Shown: positions 11,816 to 23,225 of the stretch, one piece after another
Layout: the number at the start of each line of letters is the position of its first letter
Position numbering within the stretch: the first letter of the stretch is position 1
NCBI GenBank assembly: GCA_021904315.1
Contig: CM038914.1
Location: 18,277,065-18,341,064 of the forward strand
Source of the DNA: Sphagnum magellanicum
Taxonomy: Eukaryota > Streptophyta > Sphagnopsida > Sphagnales > Sphagnaceae
Length of the DNA stretch: 64,000 nt
Reading direction: 5' to 3'
Program-made: the position numbers and the translations under genes
The notes under the pieces: generated by a model
Seen by the model: the letters and a program-made list of their open reading frames with translations, nothing else
What the model was told of the DNA's origin: nothing
The model's database searches: none

Positions 11816-12500
11816 TGTCAATGTCATGGAGTTTATTCATATGAATGTTCATCCATGACTTGTAATAAATGTGTACCTAACTTTTAATTTAGTTTCAATT
11901 CACTCTTAGTTAATTTTTAATTTAATTTTAGTTCATTTCTAGTTAACTTTTAACTTTTAGTTCATTATTAATTAAGTTTTAATTCATTTTTAGTTAACTC
12001 TTAATTCATTTTTAATTAAATATTAATTCATTTTCAGTTTGTTTTCAATTAACTTTTAGTTCATTTCTACTTAATTTTTAATTAATTCTTAGTTCATATT
12101 TAGTTGAATCTTAATTCATTTTTAATTGAATCTTAATTCTTTCATAAGTCACACATGGATGAACATGGGCCACACGTAGATACACATGGGTCACATGAAG
12201 GTTGGAAGTTTTTTGAATTTTTTTTTGAGCTAATTGCCTAATGGGTCTAAGTAAAAACAAAATTCCCCATTATTTTTAATTTGTTCAACACCAATTTTGG
12301 GTACGAATCTTTGTCATGATCTTGGTCTATTTTTGTCACATTTATGTAATAAAATCCTTTTGCATTCACATTGTGCACACATCATTTTTTGCTTTAACTT
12401 TTGATTTTTTTATTCCATGACCTGAATTTAAAACTAAACTTGTTTTCATTCATGTGGTTTAGAAATTTTGTTATCTAGGTTTTTTTTGTGCTTGTGATAA
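11816..12500 (+). mobile_element. Inverted LTR copy, chromovirus family
   Basis: Begins TGTCAATGTCATGG at 11,816 and matches, in reverse complement, the LTR at 8,132-8,682. Shared parts are the mirror 11-bp repeats, an acacatgggtcacatgaaggttgg segment, the ccccattattttt and caccaattttgggtac words, and a closing gtgcttgtgata near 12,499. The orientation is opposite to the pol remnants next to it, so it is not their 5' LTR but a separate solo or truncated insertion, or the product of an inversion. Confidence 0.65.
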
Positions 12501-12900
12501 TTCATGGATCCTAAAATTTTCAATTGTATTTTTATTTTCAAGTTTTTCCCATGTGGTGGAATTAAACTTTCCATCTAATGATGGAAATTATATGAAGTTT
12601 ATTCATTCATAAGTTCGTCCTTCATTTATCCACATGTCAAACAAGTGTTTAATGTTTGATAATGCATGTGCAAAATGTACAAACATGTGAACAAACAATT
12701 CTTTTCATGATTTTGGGGGAAATTCACATTTTCGGTGCAGTGTATTATAATATTATTTCAGATCCTGAATGCAAGAATTATATTCATACATCATATAATT
12801 GTGTGAATTATAATGTTATAAAAGAGGAATAATAATTAATATAAAGTAATAATCTTGATAATAATTGAAAGTTTTTAAATATGAAATGGAAAGTTTAATG
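12501..12900. other. No gene seen
   Basis: AT-rich DNA with short stop-interrupted frames only. I see no recognisable motif between the inverted LTR and the next AT-rich block. Confidence 0.5.
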
Positions 12901-15600
12901 ACATTAGAAAAAAACCTTAAATTGCAACTAGGCTATGTAACTACTTTTTAGTTGTAGGCCATGTTTTATGACTAAAAATATTTTTAATCACCCAAAACTA
13001 GTTGTAAGCACAAATTAATTACAAGTAGTGGTGACATGATGATAACATCATCAATCCATAAATGCACATGGAAATTATTTATATGGTTTCATCCAACATA
13101 TAAAATATTTCATATGTGTGACCATTTGCGATTATTTTGATGGCAACCAATGTTTTACCACTTATAGCTCCTCAATATTGACACATGGTGACATTTGAAT
13201 GCACTTTATTTTTGTAATTAAAAATAAAAGAAACCCAAATCTAAGTTGTTAGATTCATATGTTTGCAAGGTCTTACATAACGACATGTTGCACAATAGAG
13301 ATTTATCACGTGGAACATTAATTTAATTTTCAACGAAATAAATTAAAATTCCAATGCCAATGTTTCATCAAAATTAATTTATGTAGGATGGGTATTTTGG
13401 TGATTGTCATTGTCATAATTTTAGAGTCATTCCAAATTATAAGTTGTCATAATTCAAATTCCATTTTAGAATCATTTCTTGTTGTTTATTTTGCACCCTT
13501 TCAATGTTTTTGTCTATTTATATCTTTTTGTGAACTTATTTAATAAGTTGAATTTTTTTTGGCATTTTGCCTACCAAATCAAAAATGTGAAAAAATATTA
13601 ATGGAAAAATTGATATATAATGAGATTTTAAAAACATTATTTTTTGAAAAGACAAAATCGATTACCAAAAAAAAATTATGTCCACAAAAATTAATTTAAT
13701 CATCATCATTGGTAGTGCAAAACAATATGGAGCCCAAATTAACATTTAGGTAGGTAGATATCAAAATAGGTAGATAAGTTGATAATATTAAATATTTACC
13801 CACCTATTTGAGTCATGTACCTACCTAGGTTAAGTACTACCATTTAAGTAGGTAAAATTGGGTAGATAGGTCAAATAGGAGGTTGGTACATAATTTGACT
13901 TAACAACATAGGTGGGTAGGTTGAACTAGGTACTTACTTACCTACCTACCTAAGTAGATAGGTAATAAGTAGGTTAGGGAAGTAGGTATGCTAAAATGAT
14001 GCATAAACATTTTTCATTTATTGATCCCAAATGGCACAAATATTTTAATTTGATAATGTTAAATTAAACACCTTCTTTATATGTTTTTCAAAATGGAAAA
14101 TGGAGAACAAATAATATGGGATAAATTTTGAACTTACAAGTTATTTACAAACTAGGTTACAACTAGAAAGTTTTCCCCATACCTTTTTTTATCATTTTTG
14201 AATTTCTAACATAAATAACTAATTAAGTAAATAATTAGCTAATTAAATAATTATTTATCTAATTTTTAATTAAAAATAAAATTATATCTATAAAGTATTC
14301 ATTATTCACTATCATCCACATAAATTATTAATAACTGAAAAATATTTCATTAACTAACCAATTGCTTATAACTTTTCAACACATAATACATAAAATAATT
14401 AATAGGTAACTAAAATATTAATTTTAAGAAAAATTATTAATTATTTTAGTTTTAAGATATATAATACGAACACTACATTCATTTATAAACCATGAAATTA
14501 ATATGATTACAGTAATTACCTTAGTAGTAATAAAATTATTATAAAAATTCAATCCTAATTATTAATTATAATCACAATAAACCAATCACATAACATATTA
14601 TTACTATGATTATTTTGTAGTATTTTAAAAATATTATTAATAAGTATGAAAATTTATGTTGTGATAATAATTATCTATTATAATTGAATAATTTTAAGCT
14701 ATAAATATAGTAATATACATTCATTACATTCATTACTCTAATTATATTATAATTATTATAAGCAAATAAATATCATTTCAAATTATAAATTATGGATAAT
14801 GCATATTATCATAGTAATAATTATTACATTAACTACCCATATTATAGTGAAATTATTGTTTAAAAAAAACGTTAATTTTAATTATAAATTATAAATTATG
14901 ATTATAAATTTCAAAAATTTATAAAATTTTAACTAATTTGTAACATTGTAGAAATTAATAATTAGGGAAATTTTTTATGTTGGAAAAATAATTATTTAAT
15001 GTTAAAAGTTAATTTTTAAATGATAATATAACAATTTATAATAATTACTATAGTTATAATTTATGCTTAAAAATTGTAATTAGTGTAAAAATATGAAATA
15101 TGGATTGTAATTATAAAATATAAGTTTTAACTAATCAAATTATTCATAGCTATTTACAATTGTATGTTTTATTTTGTATAATTACTATATATACAATGGT
15201 TTCACATATATATATATGTATAAGTAATTAATTTAATGAAAATAATTTAATGATTATTATTATCTTTGTTTTTATTACTATTAACATATTAAAAATCAAT
15301 GTATAAATTAATGTTGGAATAAAAAAGATTTATTATATATAGATAATTATAGGTTTTTAATAGATAATTTATTAAAAATTTCAATTTTAATTACAATAAG
15401 TGCATTGAATAGTCGAATTATAATAAAATTATTTTTTAATTAAAGTATTCATTTTAATTATAAATTTGAAATAAACTTTTTTGGATGATTAATGTTCTAC
15501 CACCCTTTCATATACCTTAATATGACATTAATATGCATTATTAATTTTTCAAACCATGCTTAACCAATCTATGAGAACAACACATATACATTTGTTAATG
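12901..15600 (-). mobile_element. AT-rich block, probable degraded CACTA-like element
   Basis: The left edge (cattagaaaaaaacc, then repeated aactag/tagttg words) resembles the reverse complement of the right end of the element at 52,162-55,351. A GGTA/TACC tetranucleotide cluster (13,740-13,985) and the following anchor words (gggataaattttgaacttacaagtt near 14,120) also match that element in inverted orientation. The remainder (14,200-15,500) is extremely AT-rich with no coding potential. I could not find the far terminal repeat, so the right boundary is approximate. Confidence 0.35.
13740..13985. repeat. GGTA/TACC tetranucleotide cluster
   Basis: Dense, imperfect runs of aggtaggt and acctacct words. 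Equivalent clusters lie at 47,470-47,660 and 54,715-54,930, each followed or preceded by related flanks, so they belong to a shared repeat family. Confidence 0.7.
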
Positions 15601-16079
15601 GATGTGGAATACATAATGTATTCATAAGGTTTATTATACATAATTGTTTGTTATCATAACATAAAACACATAACTTACTTTATAGAAACTTAATGTATGT
15701 TATAAGGGTTAATGAATACATAAATATTAATTATCATGTTTTGCTCACTTTTCCAACTAATGTGTTGTAGTTCTAACATTGGGTTCATGATTAAAAGTGA
15801 AGTACAAGGGCCCATGAAGGTGAAAGTGTGTTTAAATGTGAAACACATTCTCACAAATGAAGGAGAGTGTAAAGGATGATGCCTATGACTCTCAAGTGCA
15901 ACTTCCACTTTGGAAGTTACATTCGTGTGGGAGTTATGAATGTTTAGAACCTTGGTTGGAAGGGTGAACAAGCATCAAATTGGGCTACCATGACATCATT
16001 AGAGAGGTCTTGAAATGTAGATGCTTCAATTGCCCTTGCATTTTTTCATTTGAATTTGATTTGCATGATTTTTTATCAA
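15601..16079. other. No gene seen
   Basis: A transition from AT-rich DNA to a more GC-balanced block. A 93-codon minus-strand frame (15,690-15,971) and an 87-codon plus frame (15,980-16,243) have no recognisable motifs and I treat them as chance. Confidence 0.4.
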
Positions 16080-16390
16080 AAGAAGGGGGGGGGGGTCAAA
16101 TTCCCAATTTGACTTCTAACCACAAATCCTGTGAAAGCAAGGGCCAAAAGAGGTTCGATTGGAACGTGCTATACATTGTTAGAAACATATTTTCAAGAGT
16201 TATAAGATATTTCTTTTGCACTCTTGAAAATGACTTGATTTGAGAATTATATCAACGTCCAAAATTTTGGATAGGAAAAGTCCCAATTTTGGGACTCCCA
16301 TTTGGGAGTCCTGGGAAAAATTGACATTTGGATGTAGTCCCCTTGGAGAGGTACAAAGTATATTATAGGGAGGGGAGTGGTGCCTCCTCC
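16080..16390. repeat. Inverted-repeat pair 1, left arm
   Basis: Read in reverse complement this segment resembles 17,275-17,590. Shared words are caccac(t/c)ccc...tata(a/g)tat, then cccagg(g)actccca...ggagtcc, then tttctaac(a/g)(a/g)tgt. A small perfect hairpin sits inside it (ggactccca at 16,292-16,300, two T, then tgggagtcc). An 11-base G run lies at 16,085-16,095. Confidence 0.55.
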
Positions 16391-17274
16391 CAAAGGTTAC
16401 GGGCCATGTGAAGTTTAGGCTTGAGGTTGTCACTATTAAATCCATTGCACCACTTCCATTTGACTTACATTAACCGCCCTCTTTTATTAGTTGTGTAGGT
16501 TGATATCACCTTGAACTCTCGCTTATGAATTCGTCCTAGTCCCATCCCGAAACTCCAATGCGCCTTCCTACCTTCGAAATGTTGTGAATTAAGGAGTGTG
16601 CCCCAACCCTCTTTTTCTTCCATTGTTTCGTTCTAGGACCCACTTTTGGGTCCCTTAGGGAGTTAGGGAGCGTGTCATAATAGGCCATACAAGGACCTTC
16701 TAAGATGAAAATAGTATGAAAAGTCATCACATAGGAAGAATGAAAAATTCAACAATTCCAACATAATCATAAATGTGACCAAAAAATGTTTGATGTGATT
16801 TTTAATTGCAAAAAATAAAAAAAGTTAATTGCAAGTGACAATTAGTTGAATGTAATCACAAATCAATTAGTTACATTTTGGCTTTTTTCTATTAATGAAT
16901 TCATCTTGGTTCATATTAACATCATTTTTCAAAGGGGTGTGGAAAGGTCATTGAACATGTTAAAGTTTTGTTCAATGTGGAGGTTTTTTGACGCGCTCCC
17001 AAGTCCCTAGTTAGCCCCAAGTTGGGTCTAAGTCACTCAAGTTACGGAAATGCGGGGGACTCGGGGCACGTTCCCAATTTCTAGCACTAAAGGGGGTAAG
17101 AGGGGCATGTTGAAAGCTCCGGGATTAGACTAGGAAGAAGGACAAGCTATTTAGTTACTTGGTCCCGCATCCAAAACCAACCAACAAATTGGTTAATACT
17201 CATTCAGAACACTCTTGGTGTTTGGACAAGCCACGGGCAACCTTGGACTCACTTGACTCACCACGGCCCGAACT

Positions 17275-17590
17275 CGAGGGAAGTCACCACCTTCCCCCAT
17301 ATAGTATTTTATGCGTCTCACTGCTGCACTTGTGTTCGAATGGCACTTTTTCCCAGGGACTCCCAACGTGGAGTCCTGAAATTGTCCCGGTTTAGATTCC
17401 CAGGACGTTGGGCGTTCATAACTTCTTGCCTCGACCTCCGATTGAGACAAGGTCTAAAGCAAACTTGTAGCTCTCTTTAAGAGCTTTCTAACGGTGTGTT
17501 ACACTCCACCTGCACACACCGGGATCGGGTCAATTCCCGACTTTTAGTGGTCGGGAGTCAAAGTGTCAATTTGACCTCCGGCCCTTCTTT
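17275..17590. repeat. Inverted-repeat pair 1, right arm
   Basis: The diverged inverted partner of 16,080-16,390, separated from it by roughly 0.9 kb that is GC-richer than the rest of the window. It carries the corresponding hairpin (ggactcc...ggagtcc near 17,356-17,375). The two may be opposed copies of one element or ends of a single foldback element. Confidence 0.55.
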
Positions 17591-18388
17591 CGACCATAAC
17601 TTGTGTTGCAAATGTCCAAATGGCTCATGCAAGGCCATTTTGGACATCTAAACTTCAAGACCTTTCCAATGGTATAAATAACGCCTTGATGCGAGGTGTT
17701 TTGACCCCTACAATTGCGTTCTGAGTTTTTGGGAATCTCGGAGGACTCCCAAGTCCCATTTTCGGGAGTGTGAATGGCGACCTCACACTTCCCTCAAAGT
17801 GGGGTTGCGACATTTTTCACACCCCACCAACTAAGATGTCAACAACAGTAATGGCAATAAGTAAAATCTTCTAGTTAAACACTTATTCAATGATGATGTT
17901 GAATGTCCAATGGAATTTTTGAAAGGCGACAAACTACATCAAGTGATGGACAAGTTCACGACATTGTGTTCTCCCAACATAATAAACTTAATGACATTGT
18001 TTAAACATCATTTGGATAACAAAGGATAAATTGACAACATTTTAACTTTGAAGTTCAAAAATGTTATGATTACATTTAGGATAATAGTTTTCCTAGACAA
18101 ATGTTTGCAAAAAAAATGTTCCTTTTCAAGATGTCTATAGAAGGAAATGGTAGATGGTGCCCAAGCAAAATTGGAACATGGTACAAATTGTGTATGGCTT
18201 CAATGATCCAAGTAAACATATGGTTGATAGAAAGCAAACCTATTATTTTCATTAGAGTCAATTGATGGACAAACACACAAAGAAACATAGATAACCAAAG
18301 ATGTGAAAGTAATGCAAGGTGTTATGCTATGAATACAAGAATGCCATATCATTGGAAGAAACAAATGTTTGGAATGTAGCCATCAAAT
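17591..18388. other. Unassigned; may extend duplication A leftward
   Basis: No gene recognised. The right part (from about 17,880) has the same composition and decayed-coding look as duplication A. Its partner would lie before the start of this window, so it cannot be tested here. Confidence 0.4.
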
Positions 18389-21300
18389 GTTGGTGGTATT
18401 CCTTGGGTTGTTGATGGAGCTAGGGTTCAAGAGTTGGAAAATTGGCCTAGTTTTTGACATTTTTGTGTGAGACATTGGGGAGGATTTATGAGACACGTGA
18501 GTTTGACATCGCTCTCACACTCTAAAACTACATATTGGACCCTATGGTAGTAGACATATGAAAAGGAAGTTGACCTACATCTACTGTTGTTTACATAAAT
18601 TCACATTGGAATAGTTTACAGACATGCCTAGTTGTAATTTGTCAAAATGATGCACAACATTTGGCTTCAACAATTTGGGAATTGTGGAGCTTGCTTGTAT
18701 GCTACAACATTTAATGACTATGTTTGAACTTTCAAACAATTAACATTGTACCACAAGTTCAAGAAAGGTGGTTGTCCCAAACAAGGACCTAACATGAGTG
18801 AGCTTCTTTTGCATTGAACAACCTAATCTAGTGACTTGAAACAATTTACAAATGCAATTCACAACTATGTTATTAACTCTTCCTTCACAATAAAAATCCC
18901 ACATTTGGAAGGTGAAGAAATATTTGGTTTTTACAAAAGCAAATGCCTTTAAGATCAGAAGGTGATTCACATAAGCATGATGGGGTCAATTATTTTCATC
19001 TATGTGTCAACCCATAGACCAATAAATGATCCATCCAATAGTGTTGATCAACACAATCACATGGTTTTTTTTATTGAAGGTGTTGAGGTCTTGGAAATTA
19101 CATGCGGGGAGGAGTATGGCATATAAAACGATCTATGCCTAGCATGTTCTACATTACAAAAATCCATTAAACAATATTACACTTCAAAGATAATTTCCAA
19201 ATTGATTAAAATTGGTGTTTTTGTTCCAATTTATTCTAGTATGTTGTTTCAATTCTTAGGTGCACCTCTTAAGCTCCACAAGTTCTAGTTTTTGTTGATG
19301 ACATCAATTGTTGCATGGGGGTTATCAAAACATAGGTATGTGATAAACAAATCAATTGTACAAGAAATTTGGCATGTGCAAGAGGGTATTAACCTCACAC
19401 AAAATGAAATAAGATCTCTTAAAGAAATAGGCCTTGTTGTTAATAAATGCCAATCTATCTAGCCTTGAAGTCTATTTGGCGGAAAAAATATGTTCCAATT
19501 ACATCAACCATTTATAAGCATAGTGTCATGGCCTATAATGCCCAATGGTAAGACTATTCAATAGACAATCCCATTTAAGATGTCTAAACAACATACTAAT
19601 TGGTGGGGAAGTTGGTTAGTTTCTAGAAATAATTGTCAACCCACCATTGGAGGTTTTTGCCCTTGGATATGGACGATTCAACAACATTTTGTCTAGTGCT
19701 CCTACAAATAGGAAGCAACATGAAGTTACAATTGAAATTTTTTGAACTTGTATTTGCTTAGGTTTTGTGAGTATGGTTGCTAGTTTGTTGGGTCAAGGAA
19801 GGAATTGGGTGCCTTACAAACTCTTGTTCTATGAATTGCAAGATGTCATATTTTGTGGGGAGTTTGAAATTTTCATTCATTTCCCCACTTGGAGTTGTGA
19901 TGAAGTTTGTCATTTGTTGGATTGTGCTATAGCTTCTAAGTAATGATTCATGCTTGGAAATGACATTCAAGCATTTATGAAAAAATGTGTAAAGATGTAT
20001 TACATGAGACAATATAAATGATCTTAGTCTTCATTATGGAGGTATGGTACTTGCCATGAGTTAGGATTATTATTATTATTTTTATGTATTGAAAACATGT
20101 CCAATACTTGATATAATATAATTTTATTTTATAATCTTTGTAAACAATGTCAAAAATTTTGTTCCTTATTTTAATTACAATATTAATGAAGCAAGGTCCT
20201 TAGCCATAGTTATTGTATATAATAATACAAAATGAAAGCATGATATGACCAAAACAACCCTTACGTGACCAAATAAATGATGTATCGAATCATCATTACA
20301 ACATCGGAATATTTTCCATGTGGCAACAATATTTTTCTAATGTGGCAATAGGAATTTCATGAATCATCAAGAGTATTATGTCCATGTGGCATGAACATTT
20401 TATAAAAGATTATCATTTGTTCACGAAGTCAAGCTCACATGTTCATAGCTCATGCTCACACGTTCACCGTCCATGTTCATGGGCTCACATGGTAGTTACA
20501 TTGCTTTAAGCCCATTATTCGAGTTTTGGAAATTTCTGGAGGTTTGGTGAGGTTAGTGCCCCTTTGTCACTACTATAAACATGTCATTATGTAATGTATT
20601 TGTTTGATACATGTTTCAAAAGCACAAAATACTTTCAATTGTGTTCATTTTACATGCAACCAGTTGTAGAAACCATTGGATTGATTAACAAACAAAAATT
20701 TGTGTTGATGGATAGAACATAACCCCAAACATTCTATCTCCATGAATAAAATTAATTTTGATGGATAAAACTAACTCCATTGATTAGATGAAATCCATGT
20801 ACGAATCATATCCAACTATAAGAATATTGATTTTGATGAATGAAAAATAACCCAAATATATGAAAGTTTTCCCTATTGATGAATGAAACAATTGGATGAA
20901 CATTCATGATGTTTTGAGATGAATTTAATTTCATCCATGGATTATGGTCTAAAGTTTTGTTTCATCGATGAATTTGATTGGAATTCATCCACACAAGTTT
21001 ATGAATTAAAGTTTATATATTCTTCTAGTGGAATTCATGGTCAAAATAAAAGTTTAGATGACATTCCATGGATGAAATTAAATTCGTCTTGAAACACCAT
21101 GAGTAGTCTTCCAATTATTTCATTCATGAACTAGGAAAATTCTCAACTAGTTGAGTCATTTCTCAATCATCAAAATTAGTGTTCTTGCATTTGGACATGA
21201 TTCATTCCAATCAATAAGGTTAGATTCATCAATCAAAATCAATTTCATTCATAAACATAGATTGCTTGGGGTCATGCTTTATCTATCAACTAACATTACA

Positions 21301-22205
21301 TTTTGTTAGTCAATTTCACCCATCATCCATTCGGATGATCATTCATTCTTGTACTTTCATCTCACAAAAATAAGAATAAATCTCACACCACTTATAAAGA
21401 TTGAACTCAAAGGAAACATAAAAATAGTGGAGCAAATGATATTCCATGATTTTTTTAAAAAAATTTTTTTGCCAGCATGTAGGGTCTCCTTTTCTCTAGC
21501 CCAGCGCCCATTGTTTCTTTGATCCTCACCATTGATGCTCCAGAATTTGCACTATCACAGGCCTTGGAAGCAACCACCTTCCATGCTGTACATAGACTAC
21601 ATTCATGTAATTTTGTTGCCAAGCTCTACATCATACCTACAACTGATGTTCAGCTTGCAATAATTCTCAAAAGGTCTTGCCAAAAAAAAAAGAGAAATTT
21701 TATTGATATTTGCTGAAATTGTTGAGAATTAAACTCTCAACTCGTTAAAAGTTTCTTTATTGTCCCAACCATTGGGTTATTATTCGAAATAACAGCTCAA
21801 AGGTGTACATTGCATACTTTTTCCTCAACTGTTGAAAATTTTGAAAATTCAGATTGAAGCTACAGAACCTTGTTTTCTAGAATACCTAATATTTGGCAAA
21901 GAAGTACCCATAGCAATGGTAGGTACAGTATGCAATTGCTCAATGTTTCTTGCAAGGAGTAATGGAAGTAAATTTCATAAATGCAATCTCAGGCCCAACT
22001 TTACACTAGGAGTCAGGGCCAATGTTCAACCCAAATCAAGCATTCCTATTGGTGCAAAAGTTGAATTTGGCCCCAAGGGCTTTACACTAGGATCAAGGCT
22101 GAAATAGAAAAAATACTTTCAATCTGCCCCAAGTTACTAATAAATGCTGAACTTTATAGCCTTGTATTGACCCCAAGGCTGAAAAAAAAGGATACCATCG
22201 AATTT
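18389..22205. repeat. Segmental duplication A, right copy
   Basis: The partner of 1-3,803, collinear throughout with frequent point differences and small indels. Frames that are open in one copy are broken in the other, so neither is under coding constraint. The match stops inside the MITE-like sequence at about 22,203. Confidence 0.8.
21992..22205. mobile_element. Truncated copy of the Tourist-like MITE
   Basis: Begins GGCCCAACTTTACACTAGGAG, matching the left end of the MITE at 3,595, and includes the internal tttacactagg repeat near 22,081. Sequence identity ends at about 22,203, so the right terminal repeat is missing. The flanking triplet is TCA rather than TTA. Confidence 0.65.
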
Positions 22206-23030
22206 CCACGATTTTTATTTTTTTGCACAGTGGACACATTCCCAGACCCATGGTGTTTCTGTTGTCCCCTCTCCTCACCTCCAAGTTAAAGGCATTGTGG
22301 GCAAACTTGAAAACAGTTCTTGGCAAACATGTTTTTCATATGCAAAATAATTCCATTCATGCTATATCTATCATAACCTTATATACAACCTACCGTTGGG
22401 TTTTGGACGACTTTTGCTCATTTCTTGGGTCAACTTCTGGGCTTCAGGAAGAATGATGGATTCTGAACATTTGATGCTCAACGTTGTGTAATAATAATCT
22501 TTTCAAGTAACCCAAAAGAGTACTACCGCTTCTTCAAATGTGTCCATCCAGACTTCACTTGGGTTTGAACTTGAACATGGGTTGATGGGGGAGAAGGGAG
22601 GGGGGGGGGGGTTTGCAGGTGACGGATGGGGTACCCAAGTAGCTATCTCTATTATTATTATTATTACCATTTTGTATGGATATACCGTGCTCTCGATTTT
22701 TCACTTTTACTACACTTGGTAAATAGCTAATGGGGGATGAGAGAGAGAGTCCTTTTGAGAAATTATGGTTTTGAGAAAGGATGAGCACAGCATCTACAGT
22801 TGGACAAACACTGTCTCTTTTCACACACATATTTGTAGCTGACACAAAATAAAATAATATGGTGATGTCCAAAGGGCAGGGCTTGGATTCGTGACCCTGC
22901 CATCGCTGGAAAGAGTATATGCAAAAAGATTCAAGTGTAAGTAAGTAAGACAACAGCTTGGACCAAATCCGTGCCTCTTGTCTTCATGGCGAAGATTCCT
23001 GCTCAGTTAGAGCATCCCCATATTGGAAGA
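22206..23030. other. No gene seen; simple repeats
   Basis: Contains an 11-base-plus G run near 22,600 and an (ATT)n tract near 22,651-22,667. Open frames of 77-132 codons overlap on both strands without recognisable motifs. Confidence 0.45.
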
Positions 23031-23225
23031 GCATGTTTTGGATGTAAAAAAAGTTTACTTCGTAGTGGAAGAGCATGTTTTGGATGTAAAACAAGTTTCT
23101 TACATATTGGAACAGCATGTTTTGGATGTAAAACAAGTTTATGATGTACATGGAAAAGCATGTTTTGGATGTAAAACAAGTGTACGATGTACATGGAAAA
23201 GCATGTTTTGGATGTAAAACAGAAA
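23031..23225. repeat. Minisatellite, five units of 42-43 bp
   Basis: The word GCATGTTTTGGATGTAAAA starts at 23,031, 23,073, 23,115, 23,158 and 23,201. Spacers between copies vary (for example tacatattgg or gtacatggaaaa). The last unit is partial. Frames on both strands through it are repeat artefacts. Confidence 0.9.

Noticed and set aside
23031..23225. CRISPR-like direct repeats
   Set aside because: Only five units, diverged linkers that are related to each other, no cas genes and a plant nuclear context.
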